Positions 52,765-62,159 of a DNA stretch of 64,000 nucleotides are shown piece by piece; the first letter of the stretch is position 1; each line of letters begins with the position of its first letter. Under the pieces are notes generated by a model. The model saw only the letters and a program-made list of their open reading frames with translations. It ran no database searches and was not told where the DNA came from. The stretch spans positions 806,001 to 870,000 of the forward strand of contig NZ_CP024902.1 of the NCBI RefSeq assembly GCF_003330765.1, read 5' to 3'. Both the position numbers and the translations under genes were made by a program. The DNA comes from Burkholderia pyrrocinia (GTDB taxonomy: Bacteria; Pseudomonadota; Gammaproteobacteria; Burkholderiales; Burkholderiaceae).

Positions 52765-53814
52765 TCACTCCGCCGCCTTGAAGGTAATCGTAATGTCAGA
52801 CGGGGTACGACCGTTAGAATCGGGCGGCAACGGGACCGATGCGTGGATCGCACTGACCACGGCTTGATCCCACCCCGAATTCCCGCTGGAGCGGGAGACC
52901 GATGCGCTCAATACGTCACCGGATGGCGTGCACCGAATCTTGACGACGGTGGTCAGGCCTGCTCGCTCGCCGCCCCAGACGATGTTCGGTTTGACGCGGC
53001 GGCGCACCTTGTCAGCATAGCCGGGCGTCGCGGCATTGCCGCCTGAGCCCGTGCCCGTGCCGCTCTTCGCGAGGCCTTCGCCGCCGCCTTCGCCGGCGCC
53101 GGACAGGCCCTGCATCTGCGCGAGACGCGCGCTGCGCTCGCGGTCGAGCTTCGCGTTCGCCGCCGCATCGGCCTTCGCGCGCGCCGTGGCTTCGGCCTTC
53201 GCCTTTGCCTGGGCTTCCGCCTTCGCCTTCGCGGCCGCGTCGGACTTCGCCCTCGCCGCCTGCTGCGCTTCGAGCTGCACCTGCTTCTGCTGCTGGAGTT
53301 TCTGCTGTTCGAGCTTTTGCTGCTCGGCGAGCTGTTGTTGCTTGAGCTTGTCGGCCTGCTTTTGCTTGTCGCGTTCCGCGGCCTTCTGCGCGGCGAGCGC
53401 GGCAGCCTGCTGCGCCGCGAGTTGCGCGCGCCGGGCGTTTTCTTCCTGCTGGGTCTTCAGTTGCTGCGCGCGGCGCTGCTGCTCGAGCAGCGCTTCGCGC
53501 GCGGCCGCTTCCTGCTGCCGCTTCTTCTGCTGCAGCGCGATGTCGGCCTGCTCGTCGCGCACCGGGGGAGGGGGCGGCGCGACTTTCGCGGGCGGCGTTA
53601 CGACGGGCCGCGGCGCGGCGACATCGGGCACTTCGGTCCACAGCTCGGCTTCGGCGCCGGCCGGCGTGCTGTTCTGCCACTGCACGCCGTGATAGAGAAA
53701 CAGCGCGAGCAGCACGTGCATCAGCGCGGCGAGTGCGAACGCGCGCCACGTGCCGCGCTCGCGGGGAGGCTGAGGCGGGTAGCCGATGTTGCGCGTGGGT
53801 TGCGGCCGGTTCAT
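52765..53814 (-). CDS. tolA: Tol-Pal inner-membrane protein TolA
   Basis: A 349-residue protein with three parts. A short cytoplasmic tail and one membrane helix ([19 protein letters not shown], about residues 25-43) form domain I. A very long alpha-helical domain II (about residues 85-235) is rich in Ala, Lys, Gln and Glu. A C-terminal TonB-like domain III ([20 protein letters not shown] onward) binds Pal and CpoB. The overlap with tolR is ATGA. Confidence 0.95.
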   Translation of the reverse strand: MNRPQPTRNIGYPPQPPRERGTWRAFALAALMHVLLALFLYHGVQWQNSTPAGAEAELWTEVPDVAAPRPVVTPPAKVAPPPPPVRDEQADIALQQKKRQQEAAAREALLEQQRRAQQLKTQQEENARRAQLAAQQAAALAAQKAAERDKQKQADKLKQQQLAEQQKLEQQKLQQQKQVQLEAQQAARAKSDAAAKAKAEAQAKAKAEATARAKADAAANAKLDRERSARLAQMQGLSGAGEGGGEGLAKSGTGTGSGGNAATPGYADKVRRRVKPNIVWGGERAGLTTVVKIRCTPSGDVLSASVSRSSGNSGWDQAVVSAIHASVPLPPDSNGRTPSDITITFKAAE

Positions 53815-54260
53815 TGCGATTTGACGAGGAGGCCGACGCGCTTGACGCCGCGCGCCTTCAGATCGGACATCACGGTCATCACCGCATCGTACTGCACGGT
53901 CTTGTCGGCCGCGATCACGACCGGCTGGTCGGGATGATCGGCCTGCCGGGCCGAGATGAAGCCGTCGAACTCGGCTTTCGTCATCGTGTCTTCCTGGGTC
54001 GCGCCCGAGTCGCCCTTGTACTTGACGCTCATCGTGCGGTCGGCCTTGATGTTGACGACGACGGGCGGTGTCTGCTCCTGCGGCGCGGCATTGCCGACGG
54101 TTGGCAGGTTGATGATCGACGGGGCGACGAGCGGTGCGGTGACCATGAAGATCACGAGCAGCACCAGCATCACGTCGATGTACGGCACGACGTTGATGTC
54201 GGCCATTGCGCGGCGCGAGCGGCCGCCGCGCATGCTGGATCGGATGGGGCTTCCTGCCAT
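53811..54260 (-). CDS. tolR: Tol-Pal inner-membrane protein TolR (ExbD family)
   Basis: A 149-residue ExbD/TolR protein, part of the proton channel with TolQ. It has a single helix in VVPYIDVMLVLLVIFMVTAP with the essential aspartate (D in YIDVML), and a periplasmic domain with QPVVIAADKTVQYDAVMTVM. An AAGGAG site overlaps the tolQ stop just upstream. Its stop overlaps the tolA start. Confidence 0.97.
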   Translation of the reverse strand: MAGSPIRSSMRGGRSRRAMADINVVPYIDVMLVLLVIFMVTAPLVAPSIINLPTVGNAAPQEQTPPVVVNIKADRTMSVKYKGDSGATQEDTMTKAEFDGFISARQADHPDQPVVIAADKTVQYDAVMTVMSDLKARGVKRVGLLVKSQ

Positions 54261-54270
54261 GGCTCGCTCC

Positions 54271-54948
54271 TTACTGGGCCTGACGCTGCAGGATGTTCGA
54301 GAACTCTTCGATGAAGGTCTCGAAGCGGATCGCGAGGCGGTCGATGTCGTGCGCGTAGCGGTTGTACGCGACCACCGCCGGAATCGCGGCGAACAGGCCG
54401 ATCGCGGTGGCGACGAGCGCCTCGGCGATGCCCGGCGCGACGTTCGCGAGCGTTGCCTGCTGCACGTTCGCGAGGCCGCGGAACGAGTTCATGATCCCCC
54501 AGACCGTGCCGAACAGACCGATGTACGGGCTGACCGAGCCGACCGATGCGAGGAACGCGAGGTTGGCTTCGAGCACGTCCATTTCACGCTGGAACGACGC
54601 GCGCATCGCGCGGCGTGCGCCGTCGAGCACGAGGCCGGGATCGCTGAGGCGCTTTTCCTTCGCCTTCAGGAATTCGCGCATCCCCGATTCGAAGATCCGC
54701 TCGAGCGCGCCGATCGTGTGGCGGTTGTTGGCCGCGCTCTGGTACAGCGCCTGCAGGTCGCCGCCCGACCAGAAATCTTTCTCGAAGCGTTCGGTCTGCA
54801 CGCGCGCGCGGCGGATCGCGAACCACTTGCGGAAGATGAAGGTCCACGACATCAGCGACAGCAACAGCAGCAGTCCCATCACGGCCTGGGCCAGCACGCT
54901 CGCGTTGAGGACGAGGGAAATGATCGACAGGTCTTGAGTTGTGTTCAT
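54271..54948 (-). CDS. tolQ: Tol-Pal inner-membrane protein TolQ
   Basis: A 225-residue MotA/TolQ/ExbB channel protein. Three helices are visible (AQAVMGLLLLLSLMSWTFIF; SVGSVSPYIGLFGTVWGIMN; GIAEALVATAIGLFAAIPAVV), the latter two with the conserved TxxG-type motif and proton-pathway threonines. It is the first tol gene on the minus strand after ybgC, across a 130-bp gap where the tolQ promoter may lie. Confidence 0.97.
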   Translation of the reverse strand: MNTTQDLSIISLVLNASVLAQAVMGLLLLLSLMSWTFIFRKWFAIRRARVQTERFEKDFWSGGDLQALYQSAANNRHTIGALERIFESGMREFLKAKEKRLSDPGLVLDGARRAMRASFQREMDVLEANLAFLASVGSVSPYIGLFGTVWGIMNSFRGLANVQQATLANVAPGIAEALVATAIGLFAAIPAVVAYNRYAHDIDRLAIRFETFIEEFSNILQRQAQ

Positions 54949-55078
54949 AGAGGTTTGAGTAACGGCCCTTCGGGGCGCCCGGTATGCGTGCGGCGCGGCG
55001 CGCCGGCCATGCCTGACGCCGAACCTTGCTTAGTATCGAATCAGAAAGGCAAGTTCATAGGCTTTGTCTAAACGGCGC

Positions 55079-55555
55079 TCATGCGAGCTTCGTTGACAAT
55101 ACAGTCTGCCCGGCGTCGATGACGGGCCCGCGTTGCAGTGCGTCGAGCACGGCCGGCGGGATGGCCGCGGGCCGGATGCCGGTACGGTCGACGCAGCCGA
55201 GGCGAATGTGTCCGGCCACGAGCAGCGTGTCTCCACACCAGGCTTCCTGCGCGAATTCCACCGATGCGCGGCCGATGCGTCCGGGCCGGCTCATGATCGC
55301 CAGCGTGTCGTCGAGTCGCGCCGGCGCGCGGTAGTCGAGCGACGTGCTGCGGACGATGAAGATCGCGCCTGTATCGTCGGCGAGCTGACGCTGGTCGATG
55401 CCGCATGCGCGCAACCATTCGGTGCGGGCGCGCTCGAAGAACTTCAGGTAGTTGGCATAGAAGACGATGCCGCCTGCATCGGTATCCTCGTAGTACACGC
55501 GCACCGGCCAGGTAAAGCCGGAGGGCGCTTCCGGGGAGCGGGAAGGCTGAGTCAT
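55079..55555 (-). CDS. ybgC: YbgC-type 4HBT acyl-CoA thioesterase of the tol-pal locus
   Basis: A 158-residue hotdog-fold thioesterase. The active-site block is YYEDTDAGGIVFYANYLKFFERARTEWL with the catalytic aspartate in the family pattern; further strands follow (IFIVRSTSLDYRAPARLDD). It hydrolyses acyl-CoAs and by its neighbourhood belongs with tolQRAB-pal, probably for envelope phospholipid supply. The N-terminal 20 residues after MTQPSRSPEAP are not conserved, so a later start is possible. Confidence 0.92.
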   Translation of the reverse strand: MTQPSRSPEAPSGFTWPVRVYYEDTDAGGIVFYANYLKFFERARTEWLRACGIDQRQLADDTGAIFIVRSTSLDYRAPARLDDTLAIMSRPGRIGRASVEFAQEAWCGDTLLVAGHIRLGCVDRTGIRPAAIPPAVLDALQRGPVIDAGQTVLSTKLA

Positions 55556-55629
55556 GGCGCGCATTCTACCGGAAGGCTGGAGCCCGATTCGTAACCGATT
55601 CGTAACGGAATGTAGTACGCCGTAGCACA

Positions 55630-55660
55630 CCGCGGGCCGGCCCGGCGGCCGGGCCCGCGG
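55630..55660 (-). other. GC-rich hairpin between ydfG and ybgC
   Basis: A 9-bp perfect stem (CCGCGGGCC/GGCCCGCGG) around a 13-nt loop just beyond the ydfG stop. No T tract follows, so intrinsic termination is doubtful, but a pause or mRNA 3' end is possible. Confidence 0.45.
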
Positions 55661-55664
55661 GGCT

Positions 55665-56411
55665 TCAGCCGCGGTGGACGGTCGGGCCGCCGGGTGCTTG
55701 CGCGATCGGCATCAGCTCGATCGTGTTGACGTTGACATACGCCGGGCGCGTCGCGATCCAGTAGATCGTATCGGCGATGTCCTCGGGCATGAGCGGCTGG
55801 ACATTGGTGTAGACGTTCGCCGCTTTCGCGTCGTCGCCGCGATAGCGGACGTTCGAGAACTCGGTGCCCCCGCACAGGCCCGGCTCGATGTCGGTGACAC
55901 GCAGCGGCGTGCCGAGCAGGTCTGCGCGCAGGTTCAGGCTGAATTGTCTGACGAAAGCCTTGGTTGCGCCGTAGACGTTCCCGCCCGCATAAGGGTACGA
56001 ACCCGCGACCGAGCCGAGATTGAAGATATGGCCGCGGCCGCGCTCGACCATGCCGGGCAGCAGTGCGTGCGTGACCGTGACGAGGCCCGCGCAGTTCGTG
56101 TCGATCATCGTCCGCCATTCGTCGAGGCTGGCCTTGTGGGCCGGCTCGACGCCGAGCGCGAGGCCGGCGTTGTTGACGAGCACGTCGAGCGCCGCGAATT
56201 CGGCGGGAAGGGCGGCCGGCACGGCCTCGACAGCCGCGCGGTCGCGTACGTCGAGCTCGAACGGCAGAAGGGAATCGCCGAGCTCGGCGGCGAGCGCGTC
56301 GAGACGATCCTTGCGGCGCGCGGTCGCGACGACGCGGTGGCCTCCGTTGACGAAGGCACGGGCGATGGCGGCGCCGAAGCCGGCGGACGCGCCTGTGACG
56401 AACACGATCAT
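55665..56411 (-). CDS. ydfG: YdfG-type NADP-dependent 3-hydroxy acid dehydrogenase (SDR)
   Basis: A 248-residue SDR very close to E. coli YdfG in pattern: MIVFVTGASAGFGAAIARAF, LDVLVNNAGLALGVEPAHKA, the catalytic block GSVAGSYPYAGGNVYGATKA and VTDIEPGLCGGTEFSNVRY. YdfG oxidises L-allo-threonine and reduces malonic semialdehyde with NADP. I start at ATG 56411 because the longer frame adds 51 unlike residues. Divergent from glyA across a 418-bp region that holds the ZTP riboswitch of glyA. Its role beside glyA fits serine/threonine metabolism. Confidence 0.95.
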   Translation of the reverse strand: MIVFVTGASAGFGAAIARAFVNGGHRVVATARRKDRLDALAAELGDSLLPFELDVRDRAAVEAVPAALPAEFAALDVLVNNAGLALGVEPAHKASLDEWRTMIDTNCAGLVTVTHALLPGMVERGRGHIFNLGSVAGSYPYAGGNVYGATKAFVRQFSLNLRADLLGTPLRVTDIEPGLCGGTEFSNVRYRGDDAKAANVYTNVQPLMPEDIADTIYWIATRPAYVNVNTIELMPIAQAPGGPTVHRG

Positions 56412-56593
56412 TGCTGCTCCTGGTCGGTGACAAAATAGCGGGTAGTATCCCGCAAGCCTACTGAGATTGCCGCACCGCGGCAAGGCGGCAAAGCGTTTCG
56501 GCACGGGCGCGTAGAGTCTGGCCCCAATTGCTTTCTGCGCACTGCCGTGCGGTTGCCTATTCATGACGCATCCAATACACTAACGCGCTCATC

Positions 56594-56690
56594 ACCCCTG
56601 CGTGACTGGCGATAGAACCCTTCGGGTTCAAGGTGGAGCATCCCACCGTGAAGCGCGGGGCGCCGTTTTTGCCGTTCGCCTGGGCAGCCG
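56594..56690 (+). promoter_or_regulatory. ZTP (pfl motif) riboswitch in the glyA leader
   Basis: The leader contains the pfl/ZTP aptamer hallmarks in order: CGTGACTGGCG (56601-56611), a small hairpin (GAACCC/GGGTTC), a second helix GGTGG/CCACC, a GC hairpin, and the second conserved half GCCGTTCGCCTGGGCA (56671-56686) after a short linker. ZTP/ZMP riboswitches sense folate shortage and turn on glyA and purine genes, so the position is exactly as expected. The expression platform is not clear; the ribosome site of glyA lies 140 bp further. Confidence 0.9.
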
Positions 56691-56829
56691 TTGTGCGCCG
56701 TCGCGTGCATCGCCGGTGGCTGTCCTGCCTCGCGTCATCCGGATTTTTCCGCCACGTCGAGCTGGTCCCGCCAGCAGCGCGCTGTACTCGGCCACCCCGG
56801 TCAACCTGTACACACTTAACGGAAACCGT

Positions 56830-58077
56830 ATGTTTGACAGAGCCCAAAGCACCATTGCGAACGTCGATCCCGAAGTCTTTGCAGCGATCGAGCAGGAAAA
56901 CCGCCGCCAGGAAGATCACATCGAGCTGATCGCGTCGGAAAACTACACGAGCCCGGCCGTGATGGCCGCGCAGGGCTCGCAGCTCACGAACAAGTACGCG
57001 GAAGGTTATCCGGGCAAGCGCTACTACGGCGGTTGCGAATACGTCGACGTGGTCGAGCAACTGGCGATCGACCGCGTGAAGCAGCTGTTCGGCGCGGAAG
57101 CCGCGAACGTGCAGCCGAACTCGGGTTCGCAGGCGAACCAGGGCGTGTTCTTCGCGATGCTCAAGCCGGGCGACACGATCATGGGCATGAGCCTCGCGCA
57201 CGGTGGTCACCTGACGCACGGCTCGCCGGTGAACATGTCGGGCAAGTGGTTCAACGTGGTCAGCTACGGCCTGAACGAGAACGAAGACATCGACTACGAC
57301 GCGGCCGAGAAGCTGGCACAGGAACACAAGCCGAAGCTGATCGTCGCGGGCGCGTCGGCGTTCTCGCTGAAGATCGACTTCGAGCGTATGGCGCAGATCG
57401 CGAAGTCGGTGGGCGCGTACCTGATGGTGGACATGGCGCACTACGCGGGGCTGATCGCGGCGGGCGTGTACCCGAACCCGGTGCCGCACGCGGATTTCGT
57501 GACGACGACGACGCACAAGAGCCTGCGCGGCCCGCGCGGCGGCGTGATCCTGATGAAGGCCGAGTACGAGAAGCCGATCAACTCGGCGATCTTCCCGGGT
57601 ATCCAGGGCGGCCCGCTGATGCACGTGATCGCGGCGAAGGCGGTGGCGTTCAAGGAAGCGCTGTCGCCGGAGTTCAAGGCGTACCAGGAGAAGGTGGCGG
57701 AGAACGCGCGGGTGCTGGCTGAAACGCTGGTGAAGCGCGGGCTGCGGATCGTGTCGGGCCGCACGGAAAGCCATGTGATGCTGGTGGACCTGCGCGCGAA
57801 GAAGATTACGGGCAAGGCGGCGGAAGCGGCGCTGGGCGCGGCGCACATCACGGTGAACAAGAACGCGATCCCGAACGATCCGGAAAAGCCGTTCGTGACG
57901 AGCGGCGTGCGCCTGGGCTCGCCCGCGATGACGACGCGTGGCTTCGGGCCGGCGGAAGCGGAGAAGGTGGGCAACCTGATCGCCGATGTGCTGGAGAACC
58001 CGGAAGATGCAGCGACGATCGAGCGCGTGCGCGCGCAGGTCGCCGAGCTGACCCAGCGTTTCCCGGTCTACCGCTGA
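56830..58077 (+). CDS. glyA: Serine hydroxymethyltransferase
   Basis: The 415-residue PLP enzyme interconverts serine and glycine with tetrahydrofolate, feeding one-carbon units. It contains [38 protein letters not shown], and the PLP lysine in [15 protein letters not shown]. Length is standard. It is under the ZTP riboswitch and is followed 6 bp later by nrdR, so both may be co-transcribed. The codon use shows the strong GC3 bias of a highly expressed Burkholderia gene. Confidence 0.98.
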   Translation: MFDRAQSTIANVDPEVFAAIEQENRRQEDHIELIASENYTSPAVMAAQGSQLTNKYAEGYPGKRYYGGCEYVDVVEQLAIDRVKQLFGAEAANVQPNSGSQANQGVFFAMLKPGDTIMGMSLAHGGHLTHGSPVNMSGKWFNVVSYGLNENEDIDYDAAEKLAQEHKPKLIVAGASAFSLKIDFERMAQIAKSVGAYLMVDMAHYAGLIAAGVYPNPVPHADFVTTTTHKSLRGPRGGVILMKAEYEKPINSAIFPGIQGGPLMHVIAAKAVAFKEALSPEFKAYQEKVAENARVLAETLVKRGLRIVSGRTESHVMLVDLRAKKITGKAAEAALGAAHITVNKNAIPNDPEKPFVTSGVRLGSPAMTTRGFGPAEAEKVGNLIADVLENPEDAATIERVRAQVAELTQRFPVYR

Positions 58078-58083
58078 TCGACG

Positions 58084-58563
58084 ATGCGCTGCCCGTTCTG
58101 CCGGCATGACGACACGCAGGTCGTCGACTCGCGCGTGTCCGAAGATGGCGCCGCGATTCGCCGGCGCCGTCGCTGCTCGGCTTGCGACAAGCGCTTCACG
58201 ACGTACGAGCGGGTCGAGCTGGCCTTGCCGTCCGTCGTGAAGAAGGACGGCAGCCGCACGGAATTCGACCGTCGCAAGATCGTCGCCAGCATGCAACTCG
58301 CGCTGCGCAAGCGGCCGGTTGCTGCCGACGCGATCGACGCGGCGGTCGCCCGCATCGAGTATCAACTGCTCGCGACAGGCGAGCGTGAAGTGCGTAGCGA
58401 GAAGCTCGGCGAACTCGTGATGAACGAGTTGCGTGGTCTCGATACGATCGCCTATGTCCGCTTCGCATCGGTGTATCGCCGGTTCGAGGACGTCTCCGAA
58501 TTTGCCGACGTGATCGAAGAGTTCCGTCGCGCCTCTCCCGCCAAGACCCCGCGCAAGCGCTGA
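58084..58563 (+). CDS. nrdR: Transcriptional repressor NrdR
   Basis: A 159-residue repressor of ribonucleotide reductase genes that senses dNTP/ATP levels. It begins [20 protein letters not shown] with the zinc ribbon CPFC...CSAC and continues with the ATP-cone ([20 protein letters not shown]) and [20 protein letters not shown]. All conserved elements are intact. It is coupled in position to glyA. Confidence 0.98.
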   Translation: MRCPFCRHDDTQVVDSRVSEDGAAIRRRRRCSACDKRFTTYERVELALPSVVKKDGSRTEFDRRKIVASMQLALRKRPVAADAIDAAVARIEYQLLATGEREVRSEKLGELVMNELRGLDTIAYVRFASVYRRFEDVSEFADVIEEFRRASPAKTPRKR

Positions 58564-58716
58564 CGCGCTGCATCCGTTCATCGTCTTCTCCGTTGGTTCA
58601 GTTCGCGCCGATTGTGTCGGTCGCGATCGCATGTCGCCAGTCGGCCGTTCGGCAAATGGCGTGCGTCCGCACGCGTCGCTACAGTCGTCGCATCACATTG
58701 GCGGAGGACGACTGCA

Positions 58717-59280
58717 ATGGGACTGCACCATCAATCCTTGAAAAACGTGGTGCGACGCTCGGGCGGGTTCACGCTCGTCGAGCTGATGGTCGCCATCTCG
58801 CTGGCGGCCGGGCTCGCACTCTATGCGGCGCCCGCGTTCGACCAGTGGCGCATGCGGGAACGTGTGGATGCGCGCTCGCGCGCGTTGCTCGGCGCGCTGT
58901 CGTTTGCGCGTACCGAGGCGACGCGTCTCGGTACGCGCGTCACGCTGTGCCGGGCCGGGAACGACGGCGTCTGCCTGCGTGCCGGCGAGCGGTGCGATCC
59001 GGCCGAATGGTCGTGCGACTGGATCGTCAGCGGGCAGGTCGACGGGCAGTCGCGCGTTCTGCGGCGCTATCCGCGCGATGCCGAAGTGGCCGTCGCGGGC
59101 GCCGCGCACGATCTGGCTTTTGCACCGCCGGTCGGTCAGGCGATCGGCGGAATCCGGCGTTTCGAATTGCGTGCACGACGCGGCCCGTCCGGGGACGGCG
59201 ACGCGCACGTATCGCGTTGCGTGCGGATCGCGGCAGGTGGCCGGGCGCGTATTGTCGCCGGCCGTTGCGACGCGGCGTGA
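58717..59280 (+). CDS. Type IV pilus minor pilin (FimT/GspH-like)
   Basis: A 187-residue prepilin. The class III signal is RRSGGFTLVELMVAISLAAG with cleavage before Phe and Glu5, and FimT/GspH features follow (RALLGALSFARTEATRLGTRVTLC). The ATG at 58717 has a GGAGG site at the right distance, which settles the start. It begins the five-gene minor pilin operon fimT-pilV-pilW-pilX-pilE. Minor pilins prime pilus assembly, and FimT also binds DNA for uptake in some species. Confidence 0.88.
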   Translation: MGLHHQSLKNVVRRSGGFTLVELMVAISLAAGLALYAAPAFDQWRMRERVDARSRALLGALSFARTEATRLGTRVTLCRAGNDGVCLRAGERCDPAEWSCDWIVSGQVDGQSRVLRRYPRDAEVAVAGAAHDLAFAPPVGQAIGGIRRFELRARRGPSGDGDAHVSRCVRIAAGGRARIVAGRCDAA

Positions 59281-59687
59281 TGGCAACGCGCGACGCAATG
59301 CACGGCACGTCGCTGATCGAGGCGATGCTGGCCATCGCGCTGCTTGCGGCCGTGATGCTGGCGGTGGCCGGCAGCCAGCTCGCGATGGCGCGCGTACAAC
59401 GGGCAACGATCTGGCGCGAACGCGCGCTGTGGCTGGCCGATGCGCGTATCGAGCGCTCGCACGCGGGCGCGGGAGGCGACGACGGTCTTGCTGCGCTGGC
59501 GGTGGCGTCGTTGCCCGGCGGCGCGATGACGCTCAATGACGGGCCGGGCGGCGTCCGCTACGCGGTTGTCGGATGGCGTGGCAGCGATGTGGTCGCGTCG
59601 CCGCGATGCGAAGCCGCGGGGATGTCGGCACAGCCGCCGTCGTGCGTCCGGATTCCGTTTCGAGAGGCTGGCGCCGATGAACGCTGA
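59280..59687 (+). CDS. pilV: Type IV pilus minor pilin PilV-like
   Basis: A 135-residue prepilin with MHGTSLIEAMLAIALLAAVM (processing site G-T with Glu5) and the PilV-type C-terminus ending SCVRIPFREAG. It starts at an ATG overlapping the preceding stop (TGATG). It is shorter than some PilV proteins but carries a plausible fold. Forms part of the tip priming complex. Confidence 0.8.
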   Translation: MATRDAMHGTSLIEAMLAIALLAAVMLAVAGSQLAMARVQRATIWRERALWLADARIERSHAGAGGDDGLAALAVASLPGGAMTLNDGPGGVRYAVVGWRGSDVVASPRCEAAGMSAQPPSCVRIPFREAGADER

Positions 59688-60510
59688 TCGCCGCATGCGC
59701 GCGCATACGCTGCTCGAAGTGCTGATTGCGATGACCGTCGGTCTCCTCGTGCTCGCGGCGGCCGGTGCGCTGTACCACGCGCAGCGCGTCGCGCAGCGGC
59801 GTGCGGAAGACGGGTTCCGGATGCGCGATGCGGCCGGCACCGCACTGATGTTGATCGGTCAGCAGATCCAGATGGCAGGATTCCGGCCGCTCGATGCCGA
59901 AAGGGCATCACCGCTGCCGCCGGTGTTCGGCTGTTCGATGGCGCGCGTGAGGGGCGACGGCGCTCAGGTACGGTGCGAGCCTGTGCGCGCTTCGTCGGAC
60001 GCGCTGCTGATCCGGTATGCCGGCGATGCCGTGTCGACGTGGCTGACGGTGAGCGGCCAGGTGTCGGATTGCCTCGGGCAGGGTATCGGTGTGTCCGGTG
60101 AGCGTTCGCCGGTGGAGAACCGCTTCGATGCGCATGTCAGCCCGTCGACGGGCGAGCCTGAGCTGTACTGCGAAGGAAGCGGCCATCCAGGCACGCCACA
60201 GCCCGTCGTGTCGGGAATCGATCAGTTGCGCGTGCGCTATCTTCGTCGCGGCGGCATGCAGTTCGTCAACGCCGATGCAATGCGAGTCGACGACTGGCGC
60301 GATGTCGTGGCCGTGCATGTCTGCGTGCGGGCGCGCGGCGAGCCGATGCGCGAGCCGGCGCGCCACGTCGACTGCGACGGTCGTGCCGCCGTTGCACCGG
60401 ATGGCCGCGCACGTTTGACGCTCCATCGCATCGTCGCGTTGAGGAATGCCGCGATCGCACTCGACGATACATTGCGTGATGCAACGCGCGCACGCGAGGA
60501 GTTGCGATGA
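59677..60510 (+). CDS. pilW: Type IV pilus minor pilin PilW-like
   Basis: A 277-residue PilW-like protein: short leader, then AHTLLEVLIAMTVGLLVLAA as the prepilin helix, TALMLIGQQIQMAGFRPLD and the longer globular domain with cysteines (CSMARVRGD... CEPVRAS...), typical of PilW. It overlaps the pilV gene by 11 bp. The site before the helix is H-T with Glu5, so processing could differ from the consensus glycine. Confidence 0.82.
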   Translation: MNADRRMRAHTLLEVLIAMTVGLLVLAAAGALYHAQRVAQRRAEDGFRMRDAAGTALMLIGQQIQMAGFRPLDAERASPLPPVFGCSMARVRGDGAQVRCEPVRASSDALLIRYAGDAVSTWLTVSGQVSDCLGQGIGVSGERSPVENRFDAHVSPSTGEPELYCEGSGHPGTPQPVVSGIDQLRVRYLRRGGMQFVNADAMRVDDWRDVVAVHVCVRARGEPMREPARHVDCDGRAAVAPDGRARLTLHRIVALRNAAIALDDTLRDATRAREELR

Positions 60511-61175
60511 GCGAAGCAGGGCAGTACGCGCGGAAGAAATCGCGGTGCGTTGCGGCAGGCAACGCGCATGGGCGCATCGCGGCAAACGGCAGTGAACCGC
60601 TGCAGGCTGCATGTGCGGGCATCCTGACAACGAGCCGGCGCGAGCCGCGCCTACGCTTCCGGTCGGCCGGTCGTGATTGGCGTCGCGACGCGGGCCTTGC
60701 GTTGCCCGCGGTGATCGCGGTCGGTGCGGCGGTCGCGGCGCTGACAGGCACGTGGTTCGAAGCCGCGCTGACGGAATCGCGCCGGACGCGTGCGTTGTCC
60801 GATCGGCTGATCGCATTCCACGCGGCCGATGCCGCGCTTGCGGCGTGCACCGCGCGATTGCTCCGTGGCTCGGCGCCCTACGTGAACGAAAGCGAATCAC
60901 ACGCCGAGCCCGACGCGTGGCGGCGTATGCCGGCGCTGGCGGCCGCCGAAGCGTTCGCGCCGTTCGCCGGATGGCCGATGGCAGCGCAACCGCCGCGATG
61001 TCTGATCGAGGCTTGGCGCGGGGCAAGGCCGGCCGGTGGCCGCGCCTACCTCGTCACCGCGCGTGGCGTCGGTGCGCATCTGTCGAGCGCTGTCTGGCTG
61101 CAGCACCAGGTCGCGATACTCGACGGACGCATCATCGCGCTGCGCTGGCGTCGCGTCGCGGCGGTGCTTCGATGA
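60507..61175 (+). CDS. pilX: Type IV pilus assembly protein PilX-like
   Basis: A 222-residue protein with a hydrophobic helix in GLALPAVIAVGAAVAALTGTW near residue 63 and a PilX-like tail (AFHAADAALAACTARLLRG). The first 60 residues are polar, Arg-rich and unusual for PilX, so the true start may lie closer to the helix. Overlaps pilW by ATGA and pilE by ATGA. Function is inferred from position. Confidence 0.7.
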   Translation: MSEAGQYARKKSRCVAAGNAHGRIAANGSEPLQAACAGILTTSRREPRLRFRSAGRDWRRDAGLALPAVIAVGAAVAALTGTWFEAALTESRRTRALSDRLIAFHAADAALAACTARLLRGSAPYVNESESHAEPDAWRRMPALAAAEAFAPFAGWPMAAQPPRCLIEAWRGARPAGGRAYLVTARGVGAHLSSAVWLQHQVAILDGRIIALRWRRVAAVLR

Positions 61176-61618
61176 ACGGTCGCACGTTCGTGTGCCGACC
61201 GGCGGGATTCACGCTGATCGAGCTGATGATCGTGCTCGCCATCGTCGCGGTGCTGGCCGGATGGGGCATCCCGTCGTATCGCGAGCATGTCGTGCGTGTT
61301 CATCGCGCGTCGGCGGTTGCCGCGCTGTACCGGGCGGCCCAATACCTCGAAACGCTGGATGGTGCGCCGCCTTCGGCATTGCCGGACGCGCTCGCGCGGG
61401 CACCGCCGGACGGGCGGGCTGTCTATCGATTGATGCTCAGGCGGCCGGACGGCGACGATTCGCCGGTGACCTACGAACTGGAAGCGCGCCCACTCGGCAC
61501 GGGCCCGATGCACGACGATGCATGCGGCGCATTCACGCTGCGCTCGGACGGGACGAAAGGCAATGCGCGGCGCGATGGCGCCGACGAACCGGGCGCCGCT
61601 TGCTGGGGCGTCCGTTGA
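61172..61618 (+). CDS. pilE: Type IV pilus minor pilin PilE-like
   Basis: A 148-residue pilin with a textbook processing site: CRPAGFTLIELMIVLAIVAV, cleavage after the glycine, Glu5 present. The C-terminal domain has a disulfide-type cysteine pair (DDACGAFTLRSDG, EPGAACWGVR), typical of PilE/ComP minor pilins. It closes the operon. No pilY1 gene is present between pilX and pilE, unlike the usual order. Confidence 0.85.
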   Translation: MNGRTFVCRPAGFTLIELMIVLAIVAVLAGWGIPSYREHVVRVHRASAVAALYRAAQYLETLDGAPPSALPDALARAPPDGRAVYRLMLRRPDGDDSPVTYELEARPLGTGPMHDDACGAFTLRSDGTKGNARRDGADEPGAACWGVR

Positions 61619-61672
61619 GTTCGCACGAAAGGCGCGCAACGGCGCATGGCCGTGCGCGCAGGATGTCGATGG

Positions 61673-62116
61673 TCAGTCGTCGTGCGCGTCGAGCCCGCGC
61701 TCGTCGCGAGACTGCTTCCAGATCCGGTAGACCTCCCATGCGGCGAAGCCGAGCGTGCCCCACTTCAGCGCGGGGCCCGCGCTCGCGCGCAGCAGCGAGC
61801 GAACGGGTTTCGCCAGCACGAGCGATGCGAGCGAACTCAGCATCGGATACTGGTTGACGAGGTTGCCTAGGCTTGCGTTCAGGTTTCTTGCGGACTGGCT
61901 GAACTTGCTGCTGGAAAGGCCGGGGATGAACACCTTGAGCCAGCTGAAGCGCGTGACGGCCTGGCGCATTTCGCCAGCGGCTTCCGCGAGCTCGAGCCGC
62001 TCGACTGCGGATCGAAGGATCAGCAATTCCTTGCGGAGCGCGCGATGCTGCGACGCGCTCCAGTTCGATCGCGACGAATGGGAGCGGGGTGAATTGCCCG
62101 TGACGTTCTGGCTCAT
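61673..62116 (-). CDS. DUF3318-family protein (YqjK-like) of the DUF883 cluster
   Basis: A 147-residue protein, mainly alpha-helical (LRKELLILRSAVERLELAEA), with a moderately hydrophobic C-terminal segment (MLSSLASLVLAKPVRSLL). In Burkholderia this family stands next to a YqjE holin-like and a DUF883 gene, and so it is here. Function unknown; relatives are tied to envelope and stress. Confidence 0.8.
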   Translation of the reverse strand: MSQNVTGNSPRSHSSRSNWSASQHRALRKELLILRSAVERLELAEAAGEMRQAVTRFSWLKVFIPGLSSSKFSQSARNLNASLGNLVNQYPMLSSLASLVLAKPVRSLLRASAGPALKWGTLGFAAWEVYRIWKQSRDERGLDAHDD

Positions 62117-62159
62117 GGCGCGTCGGCGAAGTAGGTGGGAGGGGTGAGCGCGACTGCGT

